DNA from: DASXBA01 sp046729895
GTDB taxonomy: Bacteria > Actinomycetota > Thermoleophilia > Solirubrobacterales > Thermoleophilaceae
DNA: 8,697 bases
Direction: 5' to 3'
NCBI GenBank assembly: GCA_046729895.1
Contig: JBKPHP010000036.1
Coordinates: 1-8,697 of the forward strand
Shown: positions 1 to 5,864 of the stretch, piece after piece
Layout of the letters: every line of letters starts with the position of its first letter
Position numbering within the stretch: the first letter of the stretch is position 1
Translations under genes and position numbers: made by a program
The notes under the pieces: model-generated
What the model saw: only the letters and a program-made list of their open reading frames with translations
Told to the model about the DNA's origin: nothing
The model's database searches: none

Positions 1-236
1 CTGCTCGGCCCGCAGCGGCCACGGCGACAGCCCACTGCGCTCGGACTCGCGACCTCGCACGCGACGCGTAGTGACGAGCGGCCGGCAGAGTCCCGAGCTA
101 CGGCGCAGTGGGCGGAAGGCAACCGCGAGGGAATTTGGACATGCCGCGGTTACGGCGCCCGCTGGCGACGGTCGGGTGTCCGGCAGACTTGTTTGCGTTT
201 GCGACATGCGGTCGGGAGTTCCCCCGATCCACCGGC

Positions 237-247
237 AGGAGGAGGAG
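237..247 (+). promoter_or_regulatory. Strong Shine-Dalgarno deciding the start of the Rieske gene
   Basis: The purine run AGGAGGAGGAG ends five bases before the ATG at 253. The reading frame is open further upstream, back to the window edge and including an ATG at 207 and a TTG at 190, but the translation upstream of 253 is arginine-rich and not protein-like. This site therefore fixes the start at 253. Confidence 0.8.
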
Positions 248-252
248 ACGCG

Positions 253-1179
253 ATGAGACGGTTGCTCAGGCTGGACCGCCAGTGGGTGATGAGTGAGGCC
301 GGAGCCGGAGGGGGCATGGAGTCCCTGGGCCGCCAGGCCATCCTGGAGCGAATTGAGCGGCTCGAGGCGCTCGACGCGTTGGCCGAGCCTCTCCAGAGGG
401 GCGTGCGCGCCCTCGTGCCGCAGGAATCCTCGCTCAAGGATCTCCTCAGCGGCACGTGGCTGGGGCATCCGCTTCACCCGTCGCTGACCGACGTCGTCAT
501 CGGCGCGTGGACGAGCGCACTGCTCCTCGACCTGTTCGGTGAGGACCGTGCCGAGCAGGCGGCGGATCGCCTCGTCGCCGCCGGCATCCTCGCCGCCGTC
601 CCAACCGCCGCGGCCGGCCTGTCGGACTGGGCAGAGCTCCGCGGCGGGACCCGCCGCGTCGGCACCGTCCACGCGAGCGGCAACGTGAGCGCGCTCGTGC
701 TGCACGCGCTCTCCTGGACGGCACGTAGACGCGGCCAGAGAGGCCGCGGGGTCGTCCTGTCCGCGCTCGGCTACGGCGTGGCCACATTTTCGGCCTGGCT
801 CGGCGGCCACCTCTCGTTCGGGAAGGGCGTCGGCGTCAACCAGACCGCCTTCGAGGACGCGCCACCGGGGTGGACGGCCGTGCTGGACGAGGCGCAGCTC
901 GGGGAAGATCAGCTGATCGGCGCACTGGTGAATGGCGTGGGCGTCTTGCTCGTGCGCAAGGAGGCCCGCATCTACGCGCTCGCCGATCGCTGCTCGCATC
1001 GCGGCTGCTCACTGCAGGAGGGACAGCTGAACGACGACACGGTCACCTGCCCCTGTCACGGGAGCACCTTTCGCCTCGACGGATCGGTCGTCAAGGGCCC
1101 CGCGACCGCCCCGCAGCCTAGGTTCGACGTCCGCACGAGCGAGGGAAAGGTCGAGATCAGACGGGCGGAGGCAACCTGA
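253..1179 (+). CDS. DUF2231 membrane domain fused to Rieske [2Fe-2S] domain
   Basis: Predicted 308-residue protein. An N-terminal leader of about 65 residues is followed by a DUF2231-type membrane domain opening with the signature GHPLHP (residues 71-76) and containing about four hydrophobic segments (roughly 78-97, 107-126, 143-159, 167-190). The C-terminal third (about 205-305) is a Rieske domain. Cluster ligands are C247-x-H249 and C266-x-x-H269, and both disulfide cysteines of the classical Rieske fold are present (C252 and C268, in CSHRGC and CPCHGS). The Rieske part should hold a 2Fe-2S cluster and pass electrons. The membrane part is of unknown function, although the family is often found with Rieske or cytochrome-like domains. 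The start is set by the strong ribosome binding site just upstream; ATGs at 289 and 316 are weaker alternatives. It appears to be a single-gene unit, since a long gap follows. The electron partner and substrate cannot be read from the sequence. Confidence 0.88.
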   Translation: MRRLLRLDRQWVMSEAGAGGGMESLGRQAILERIERLEALDALAEPLQRGVRALVPQESSLKDLLSGTWLGHPLHPSLTDVVIGAWTSALLLDLFGEDRAEQAADRLVAAGILAAVPTAAAGLSDWAELRGGTRRVGTVHASGNVSALVLHALSWTARRRGQRGRGVVLSALGYGVATFSAWLGGHLSFGKGVGVNQTAFEDAPPGWTAVLDEAQLGEDQLIGALVNGVGVLLVRKEARIYALADRCSHRGCSLQEGQLNDDTVTCPCHGSTFRLDGSVVKGPATAPQPRFDVRTSEGKVEIRRAEAT

Positions 1180-1620
1180 CCCCAGGGGAAGGCCGGCGCC
1201 CCCCACTACGGTCGCGACCCCCGCCTTGCGGAGCCCCCTGGCTGGCGCGGCGGCGCTCCTCGCGTCGCGCAGCTGGCGCGGCTCGCCTGGACCGTGCAGT
1301 AGTTGGTCCCGACGCGCGCTTCCCGCCGATGGACGATCCGCGGCCAGGCGTCCGGATCCGGATCGCGGTCGAGCGAGTGAGCGGCATCGGGCCCTGGGCC
1401 GACTGAACGACGGCCGCCCGACTGCTTTGGCCACAAACCACTCGCGTGGGCGTGCGCTACCGCCGGGACGGCCGGCAGAATCTCGGTCCAAGGCACCCGG
1501 GCAACAGAACAGGCCTATCTGACGTAAGACAAAGGCGAGCCGGCGCCCAGCACGCAGAAGCTACTGCCCGCCGCGCTCCTCGGTTACAGGGCCCGGACTC
1601 CACTCGATACTTTCGATTAG
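1180..1620. other. Gene-free interval of about 440 bases
   Basis: Reading all six frames gives only arginine/proline/serine-rich translations without domain-like patterns, and no RNA gene is recognisable. It contains a 12-base perfect palindrome TCCGGATCCGGA at 1351-1362 and GC-rich self-complementary patches just after the Rieske stop, but no convincing hairpin followed by a T-run. A promoter-like element sits at its right end. It may be an eroded gene, but nothing supports an identity. Confidence 0.5.
1583..1611 (+). promoter_or_regulatory. Putative sigma70-type promoter for the 1621 gene
   Basis: A -35-like GTTACA (1583-1588, 4 of 6 to TTGACA) and a -10-like GATACT (1606-1611, 4 of 6 to TATAAT) are spaced by exactly 17 bases. 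The ATG is only 9 bases beyond the -10, and no Shine-Dalgarno is visible before it. This geometry suggests a transcript that begins at or within a few bases of the start codon (leaderless). Both hexamers are only partial matches. Confidence 0.4.
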
Positions 1621-2175
1621 ATGGCAGTACGAGGCGTCGTGGAGGGACTTGAGAAGACCGGGGAGCGCGGCGTTACGTGGCGTTTCATCCTGCGCCTCGC
1701 AGATGGTTCCGCCGCGGTTGTCGAGCTTCAAGGCGACGAGGTTCATGGGGCCCTCCGCAATGGCGACACGGTGCGCCTCTCGGAGGCAGACCCGAAGCGG
1801 GGCGGTGAGGTGCTATCCCCGAAGTCCGTCGAAAACGAGAGCCTAGGCGTGAGAGTCACGGTTCGTCGTCCTGGTTCCGCACGGCGACTGGGGACCGAAC
1901 TCGGCAAGACTGCCGCCACAGCGGTTGTGTCGTCGCTCGCGGCCGCTGCCGTCACGCTCGCACTGTCGAGCGGTGGCGGGGCGGTGGAGGGCGGTGAGCC
2001 CTCTATTAGCGTGGGCGGGCTCGCCGGTCTGTCCGTCTTTGAATTCGTCGTGCTCTGGTTGATCTGGTTCGCGATCTGGGGGCCTCGTTGGAAGAGACGA
2101 GCGCAGGCGTGGGGTACCGCGGCTATCGCTGCGAGCGCCCTGCTCGCGTTCGCCATAGGGGTCGCGGTCTCCTAG
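1621..2175 (+). CDS. Hypothetical three-helix membrane protein with N-terminal soluble domain
   Basis: A 184-residue protein I do not recognise. The first 80 or so residues look like a small beta-rich domain: alternating hydrophobic and charged strands, with glycine turns around residues 13-18, 28-30 and 46-50. An OB-like fold of the kind seen in small membrane-associated proteins is possible. Three hydrophobic segments follow at about 97-116, 134-153 (tryptophan-rich, LWLIWFAIWG) and 163-184, with a basic patch near 155-160 between the last two. The third helix runs to the C-terminus. No cysteine, catalytic motif or signal peptide is visible. A stop codon in the same frame (TAG) lies directly before the ATG and there is no Shine-Dalgarno, so the start rests on the promoter spacing. 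It converges with the broken regulator whose remnant begins within a few bases of this stop. Real coding is likely; function unknown. Confidence 0.65.
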   Translation: MAVRGVVEGLEKTGERGVTWRFILRLADGSAAVVELQGDEVHGALRNGDTVRLSEADPKRGGEVLSPKSVENESLGVRVTVRRPGSARRLGTELGKTAATAVVSSLAAAAVTLALSSGGGAVEGGEPSISVGGLAGLSVFEFVVLWLIWFAIWGPRWKRRAQAWGTAAIAASALLAFAIGVAVS

Positions 2176-2181
2176 TCCCAG

Positions 2182-2681
2182 CTACAGCGCTTGCGAGCGG
2201 CCAGACAGGCCTAGCTGACCCGCTGCTGCTGGCGCGGGTGCGAGCCCTCGTGCGTCGCTCGAGGGGTCGGGTCGTGCCGCTAAGGCGGATCGGAGCGCTC
2301 GAGGTCGACCAGCTCCAGCGGCGGGTGACGGTCGCCGAGCAGCCGCGGGTAGCTGACCGGCTTGCGGAGATAGTCGGCTCAGCCCTCGCCGACGGCGCGC
2401 AGCTCGGCGATTTCCGAGCCGTCCGGACTGGCGACGATCACGAGCAGCCCGTCGTCGCCGCCGGACCGGATGGCGCGCAGCAACGAGAGGGCCGCGTGCG
2501 GCTGTTCGAGCTCCCCGAGCATCAGCATCCTCGGGTGCAGGTTCGCGAGTTTGATCCGCGCCTCCTCGCTGCACTGGGCACCCTCGGCTGCGAATCGATC
2601 GGCCAGGAACTGGTCGATTAGGAACTCGCGGAGTGCGGGCCGAGCAGGGCCGCCGACGACCAGCCATCCCGGCAGATGCAT
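2182..2681 (-). pseudogene. Broken receiver-domain (pseudo-REC) response-regulator-like gene
   Basis: Read on the minus strand from the ATG at 2681, the first 100 residues resemble a receiver domain: LPGWLVVGGPARPALREFL for beta1/alpha1, LANLHPRMLMLGELEQ for the beta3 region, and GLLVIVASPDGSEI for beta4. The acidic pocket is missing (GG where two aspartates normally sit) and the phospho-acceptor position reads GELEQ instead of an Asp motif, so it is of the phosphorylation-independent type. The frame then meets a TGA (2379-2381) exactly where the usual GADDYLRKP begins; ADYLRKPVSYP continues past it in the same frame. After that the expected linker disappears from this strand and is found reading on the plus strand (2220-2348). 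Beyond the block only a possible LSGRSQAL remnant of the winged-helix start remains, and the DNA-binding domain is otherwise absent. The start codon overlaps the ArsR-type palindrome. Inactive as a transcription factor, in my reading. Confidence 0.75.
2220..2348 (+). other. Inverted segment of the receiver regulator (129 bp, 43 codons)
   Basis: Plus-strand translation from 2220 gives PLLLARVRALVRRSRGR and then an IGALEVDQLQRRVTV stretch ending in AEQPR. This is the usual end of a receiver domain plus the linker and first strands of an OmpR-type winged helix, and it is the continuation missing from the minus-strand gene. Flipping 2220-2348 joins the minus-strand codons for VSY to CCG CTG CTG in frame, giving SYPLLLARVRAL. 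The block lies between 9-base direct repeats TAGCTGACC (2212-2220 and 2350-2358), and its two ends are imperfect inverted repeats of about 15 bases. Confidence 0.7.
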
Positions 2682-2696
2682 CAAACCGTCTTGATG
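2679..2696. promoter_or_regulatory. ArsR/SmtB-type operator palindrome
   Basis: CATCAA-ACCGTC-TTGATG is an 18-base sequence with perfect 6-base arms around a 6-base spacer. It matches the ATCAA-N6-TTGAT pattern generally bound by ArsR-family repressors. It lies in the divergent gap between the broken receiver regulator, whose ATG it overlaps, and the ArsR-ArsC fusion. The fusion carries the matching DNA-binding domain, so autoregulation is the simplest reading. Confidence 0.72.
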
Positions 2697-2702
2697 TATT
2701 CT
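2697..2702 (+). promoter_or_regulatory. Possible -10 element of the ArsR-ArsC operon
   Basis: TATTCT (4 of 6 to TATAAT) directly abuts the right arm of the operator and lies 8 bases before the proposed GTG start at 2711. No good -35 or Shine-Dalgarno is visible. A bound repressor would cover this element, and the transcript would begin at or next to the start codon. Confidence 0.35.
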
Positions 2703-2710
2703 CCCCGACG

Positions 2711-3499
2711 GTGGTCGCCACCGGGCATGGCAAGACTTCAGCGCCGCGGTTTCTGCGGCTAGCGGGGCACCCGTTGCGGTGGCAGCTGCTGAGCGAGCTT
2801 GCCCGGAGCGATCGTCGCGTGGGAGAACTGTCCGAGCTGGCGGACCGGCGCCAGAGCCTGGTCTCCTACCACCTGCGGCAGCTGCGTGACGGTGGGCTGG
2901 TGTCGGTGCGTCGCAGCGCCGCGGACGGCCGCGACACCTACTACGTGCTCGATCTCGCGCGCTGCGGCGAGCTACTCGCGAGCGCCGGCGTCGCGCTGCA
3001 CCCGGCCCTCGCGCCGACCACGCCAGCACACGTGAGACGCAAGAGTGCCTCCACGGAGGCGCACGTGCTGTTCCTGTGCACCGGCAACAGCGCGCGCTCG
3101 CAGATTGCCGAGGCGCTCTGCGAGCGGTTGTCGGACGGCGCGGTCAGCGCGGTGAGCGCGGGCAGCCATCCCAAGCCGCTTCATCCCAACGCGGTGCGCG
3201 TCATGCGCAACCGCGGCATCGACATCTCCGCGCGGCACTCCAAGCCCCTGAGCGAGTTCGCCGGCCGCCGCTTCGACTACGTGATCAGCCTCTGCGATCG
3301 CGTGCGCGAGGTCTGCCCCGAGTTCCCCGGCCCACCCGAGCTGATCCACTGGAGCATCCCCGACCCGGCGCGCGAACCCGGACTCGACGAGCAGACGCTG
3401 CCGGCGTTCGAGCGCACCGCCGCCGAGCTCGAGACCCGCGTCGGCTTCCTCATCGAGGCGATCAAGGCAACCACACAGGAGGTGATCGAACGTGCCTGA
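2711..3499 (+). CDS. ArsR-family regulator fused to LMW-phosphatase-type arsenate reductase
   Basis: About 262 residues from the GTG at 2711. The open frame runs back to a GTG at 2633, but that would translate through the operator, so the later start is preferred. Residues about 12-85 form a winged helix: recognition helix near 48-59 (QSLVSYHLRQLRD) and wing at 66-81 (RRSAADGRDTYYVLD). Residues about 115-255 form a low-molecular-weight-phosphatase domain with P-loop C123-TGNSA-R129 and the cysteine pair C195-DRVREV-C202-P typical of ArsC, plus a DP-containing loop (IPDPA). The three cysteines fit the relay used by thioredoxin- or mycothiol-coupled reductases converting arsenate to arsenite. 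The classical arsenite-sensing CVC motif in the winged helix is absent; only C85 lies in the N-terminal domain, so how it senses metalloid is unclear. It is the first gene of a tight operon with the VOC and chrA genes. Such fusions are known in actinobacteria. Confidence 0.85.
   Translation: MVATGHGKTSAPRFLRLAGHPLRWQLLSELARSDRRVGELSELADRRQSLVSYHLRQLRDGGLVSVRRSAADGRDTYYVLDLARCGELLASAGVALHPALAPTTPAHVRRKSASTEAHVLFLCTGNSARSQIAEALCERLSDGAVSAVSAGSHPKPLHPNAVRVMRNRGIDISARHSKPLSEFAGRRFDYVISLCDRVREVCPEFPGPPELIHWSIPDPAREPGLDEQTLPAFERTAAELETRVGFLIEAIKATTQEVIERA
3477..3487 (+). promoter_or_regulatory. Near-perfect Shine-Dalgarno for the VOC gene
   Basis: AGGAGGTGATC is fully complementary to the 3' end of 16S rRNA and lies inside the end of the ArsR-ArsC coding sequence. 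The core AGGAGG is 9 bases from the GTG at 3492. It supports that GTG as the start even though it overlaps the upstream stop. Confidence 0.8.
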
Positions 3500-3875
3500 C
3501 CAGCTCGTGAACGTCCGCTACATGGTCGACGACGTCGAGAACGCCGTCGACTTCTACACCACCCACTTCGGCTTCACCGTGCGCTCCAACGCCGCACCGG
3601 CGTTCGCCGACGTCGTGCGCGGCAACCTGCGGCTGCTTCTCAGCGGCCCGACGAGCTCGGCCGGGCGGTCGATGCCCGACGGCCGCACGCCGGAGCCCGG
3701 AGGCGGGAACCGCATCCACTTCATCGTCGAGGACATCGCCGCCGAGATCGAGCGGCTGCGGGGCGCGGGCGTGAAGTTCCGCAACGAGATCGTCAGCGGG
3801 CCGGGCGGCCAGCAGATCCTGGCCGAAGACCCGGCTGGCAACCCCATCGAACTCTTCCAGCCCGCGGCCGCATAG
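3492..3875 (+). CDS. VOC-family (glyoxalase/bleomycin-resistance fold) protein
   Basis: A 127-residue protein, the usual size for a single-unit VOC protein with two beta-alpha-beta-beta-beta modules. The first module begins VNVRYMVDDVENAVDFYTTHFGF; the second contains GNRIHFIVEDIAAEIERLRGAG and ends LAEDPAGNPIELFQP. Candidate metal ligands are the His in RIHFIV and the Glu in PIELFQ. There is no cysteine at all, which argues against an ArsI-type C-As lyase. The gene overlaps the arsenate reductase stop by 8 bases and has an excellent ribosome binding site, so it is translationally coupled to it; chrA follows after 6 bases. The substrate is unknown. Its place between arsenate reductase and chromate transporter suggests a stress or detoxification role, which is inference. 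Confidence 0.85.
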   Translation: MPDQLVNVRYMVDDVENAVDFYTTHFGFTVRSNAAPAFADVVRGNLRLLLSGPTSSAGRSMPDGRTPEPGGGNRIHFIVEDIAAEIERLRGAGVKFRNEIVSGPGGQQILAEDPAGNPIELFQPAAA

Positions 3876-3881
3876 CCGCCC

Positions 3882-5081
3882 GTGCCCGGCCCGACGGTCG
3901 AAGCGCCCACGCCATGGCACGCGCCGCCGGCCCGCCCCGCGCGGCCAAGCCTGACGCTCGTCCTGCGCGAGTGGGGGCGCATCGGGTGCATCGGCTTTGG
4001 CGGCCCGCCGGCGCACATCGCGCTGCTGCGCGAGCTGTGCGTCGCGCGGCGACGCTGGCTCGACGACAGCGAGTTCGAGGACGCGATCGCCGCAACTAAC
4101 CTGCTGCCCGGTCCCGCCTCCACGCAGCTGGCGATCTATTGCGCCTGGCGCCTACGCGGGATCACTGGAGCGCTCGTGGGCGGGGTCAGCTTCATCGTCC
4201 CCGGGCTGACCCTGATCCTCGCGCTGGCGACGCTGTTCCTCGCCGCCTCGCCACCCCAGTGGGTGCTGGGCGCCGGCGCCGGCTCGGGCGCCGCCGTGGC
4301 CGCCGTCGCGCTGCAAGCGGCCGCCACCCTGGCCCCAGCGAGCTGGCGGCGGACGGCTGCCCGGGCGCGCTGGATCGCCTACCTGCTCGTCGGCGGCGTC
4401 ACCGCCGCGATCCTCGGCTCGTGGCTGGTGCTCGTGCTGCTGGGCTGTGGCGCCCTCGAGATCGCGCTACAACGCGTCCGGTCTGGCCCAGGCGTGGCGA
4501 GCGTCCACGCCTGGCCGCTACTGGCAGGCGCCGGCGCAGCCACGGGCGGGCTGCTTGCGCTGGCGTGGCTCGCCTTCAAGGTCGGCGCCCTGTCCTACGG
4601 CGGCGGCTTCGTGATCATCCCGCTGATGCAGCACGACGCCGTCGACACCTACCACTGGATGACCGATGGACAATTCCTCAACGCGGTCGCGCTCGGCCAG
4701 GTCACCCCCGGCCCGGTGGTGCAGACCGTCGCGGTTGTCGGCTACGCCGCCGCCGGCCTCGGCGGCGGGCTGCTCGCCGCCCTCGTCGCGTTCGCGCCGT
4801 CGTTCTCATTCATCCTCATCGGCGCCGAGCGCTTCGATCGCCTGCGCGCCAACCGGAGCGTGCGCGCGTTCCTCGACGGCGCCGGCCCGGCCGCGATCGG
4901 CGCGATCGCCGGCGCCGCGATCCCGCTCGCACTCGCGCTCACCGAGACCTGGCAGTTCGCCATCCTCGCGGCCGCCACCCTCGCGCTGTTCGTCCTGCGC
5001 CGCGGCATCGTCCTAACCCTCATCGCAGCCGGCGCAGCCGGCGCGCTCGCGAGCGCGCTCGGCGCGCCACTGCCGAGCTGA
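3882..5081 (+). CDS. chrA: Chromate transporter, ChrA (CHR) family, two-domain form
   Basis: A 399-residue membrane protein, matching the long two-repeat form of the family. The first repeat has GFGGPPAH (F39-H45) followed by NLLPGPAST (P76-G77-P78). The second has SYGGGF (Y239-G242) followed by GQVTPGPVVQ (P276-G277-P278). These paired glycine/proline motifs are the hallmark of CHR proteins, and many hydrophobic segments fill both halves. Characterised members export chromate from the cytoplasm using the proton gradient. The GTG start is 6 bases after the VOC stop, with no strong ribosome binding site of its own, so expression by coupling within the ArsR-controlled operon is likely. The short proline-rich N-terminus (about 25 residues) precedes the conserved EWGRIGCIGFGG. 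A specificity other than chromate is possible for family members. Confidence 0.9.
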   Translation: MPGPTVEAPTPWHAPPARPARPSLTLVLREWGRIGCIGFGGPPAHIALLRELCVARRRWLDDSEFEDAIAATNLLPGPASTQLAIYCAWRLRGITGALVGGVSFIVPGLTLILALATLFLAASPPQWVLGAGAGSGAAVAAVALQAAATLAPASWRRTAARARWIAYLLVGGVTAAILGSWLVLVLLGCGALEIALQRVRSGPGVASVHAWPLLAGAGAATGGLLALAWLAFKVGALSYGGGFVIIPLMQHDAVDTYHWMTDGQFLNAVALGQVTPGPVVQTVAVVGYAAAGLGGGLLAALVAFAPSFSFILIGAERFDRLRANRSVRAFLDGAGPAAIGAIAGAAIPLALALTETWQFAILAAATLALFVLRRGIVLTLIAAGAAGALASALGAPLPS

Positions 5082-5127
5082 TCCCCGCTTGCCTGCCGAC
5101 CCCATGCCCCCAAGCGACCAACCAAAC

Positions 5128-5132
5128 AGGAG
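5128..5132 (+). promoter_or_regulatory. Shine-Dalgarno of the truncated ArsC-like gene
   Basis: AGGAG lies 9 bases before the ATG at 5142. It supports that ATG as the original start of the now broken reductase-like gene. Confidence 0.6.
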
Positions 5133-5141
5133 CCGAACCCG

Positions 5142-5384
5142 ATGCCGCACGTGCTGTTCGTGTGCCTGCGCAACGCTGGCCGCTCGCAGATGAGCCAGGC
5201 ACTCTTCGAGCGCGCCGCCGCCGGGCGCCACACCGCCAGCTCCGCCGGAACGACCCCCGCCGAGCGCATCCACCCCGAACGGGCAGGCTCCGAGCCTCAT
5301 CCCGCTCGGCCGCCGCTCGTCACCTTGCATCGACGACATGTCGTCGACACGCAAACCCCACCTCCACCGCTCAAGTGGACGTGA
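5142..5384 (+). pseudogene. Truncated low-molecular-weight phosphatase / ArsC-like gene
   Basis: The first 46 residues are a clean LMW-phosphatase N-terminus: VLFVCLRNAGRSQMSQALFE with P-loop C8-x5-R14, then the SSAGTTPAERIHPE strand. After about position 5280 the translation becomes proline- and arginine-rich and unrelated, ending at 5384. A complete enzyme needs about 130 residues, including the second and third catalytic cysteines and the DP loop, none of which appear in any frame nearby. The gene is therefore a 3'-truncated copy, paralogous to the ArsC domain of the fusion at 2711. The 60 bases between chrA and this ATG contain its ribosome binding site, so it may once have been the fourth gene of the operon. 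The junction to the next gene carries an 18-base perfect palindrome. The broken end could also be an assembly join. Confidence 0.75.
5330..5347. repeat. 18-bp perfect palindrome at a gene junction
   Basis: TCGACGACATGTCGTCGA is perfectly self-complementary with no spacer. It sits between the truncated ArsC-like gene and the broken VOC gene. It could be a protein-binding site or a trace of the event that joined the fragments; nothing in the sequence decides. Confidence 0.6.
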
Positions 5385-5821
5385 CCGACGACCGCCACCG
5401 CCACGGGTATCAGCGAGGTCGGGACTGTGTTCGTTCCAGTTTCCGACCAAGACCGCTCGTTGGAGTTCTTCGTCGGCAAGCTCGGGTTCGAGAAGCGCGC
5501 CGACTTCGCCTTTGGTGGGCAGCCCTGCCGGATCGAGGTGGCACCGCCGGGCGCGGCGACGCGATCGCGCTGGTTCCGCCGAGCGAGGGTGCTTCCGCCG
5601 GCGGTGACCCGGCTGGCTGTGCGTTCGCGACGGCGGACATCGGGGCCGCCCACGCGAGCCTGCGCGCTCAAGGGGTCGATGTCGACGCGGAGATCGGGCC
5701 TGCCGGCGTGGGCAGGTCGGGGCTCGTCTCGACTGCCGTATCCGTCGACGATGCGGTTCCGCCGCAGGTCTTCGTCCGCGATGCCGACGGAAACCGCTTC
5801 CTGATCGTCCAGCAGGGCTGA
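5375..5821 (+). pseudogene. Frameshifted VOC-family gene
   Basis: Two frames together spell one VOC protein. From 5427 (GTG), in the first frame, comes VFVPVSDQDRSLEFFVGKLG and on to RIEVAPPGA. From about 5555, in another frame, come GDAIALVPPSEGASAGG, CAFATADIGAAHASLRAQG and, after an intervening stretch, VFVRDADGNRFLIVQQG ending at 5821. The switch lies in the GC run at 5550-5558, where restoring one G would rejoin the halves. The natural start may be upstream: GTG GAC GTG ACC at 5375 reads like a start, but it is in the second frame, implying another slip between 5384 and 5400. With one or two frameshifts the gene is inactive as it stands, unless these are sequencing errors in GC-rich DNA. 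It is a paralogue-type neighbour of the VOC genes at 3492 and 5865. Substrate unknown. Confidence 0.75.
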
Positions 5822-5864
5822 CCGTCCGCGGCGAGATCGGGCAATCACAACCAAGGGGGCTCCA

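Noticed and set aside
79..1479. Direct repeat CGGCCGGCAGA at 79-89 and 1469-1479 flanking the Rieske gene
   Set aside because: Eleven GC-rich bases with poor similarity beyond; too short to call an element boundary.
2633..2710. Upstream GTG start for the ArsR-ArsC fusion
   Set aside because: It would translate the operator palindrome and -10 element and gives a non-family-like leader.
2682..3029. N-terminal extension of the minus-strand receiver frame
   Set aside because: Arg/Ala-rich translation antisense to the ArsR domain. The recognisable protein begins at the ATG at 2681.
3492..3875. ArsI-type organoarsenical lyase
   Set aside because: The protein has no cysteine, whereas ArsI binds trivalent arsenic through a cysteine pair.
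4139..5821. 560-residue plus-strand open frame
   Set aside because: Most of it is an arginine-rich shadow of chrA and the junction region in another frame. Only its last 90 residues are real, as part of the frameshifted VOC gene.
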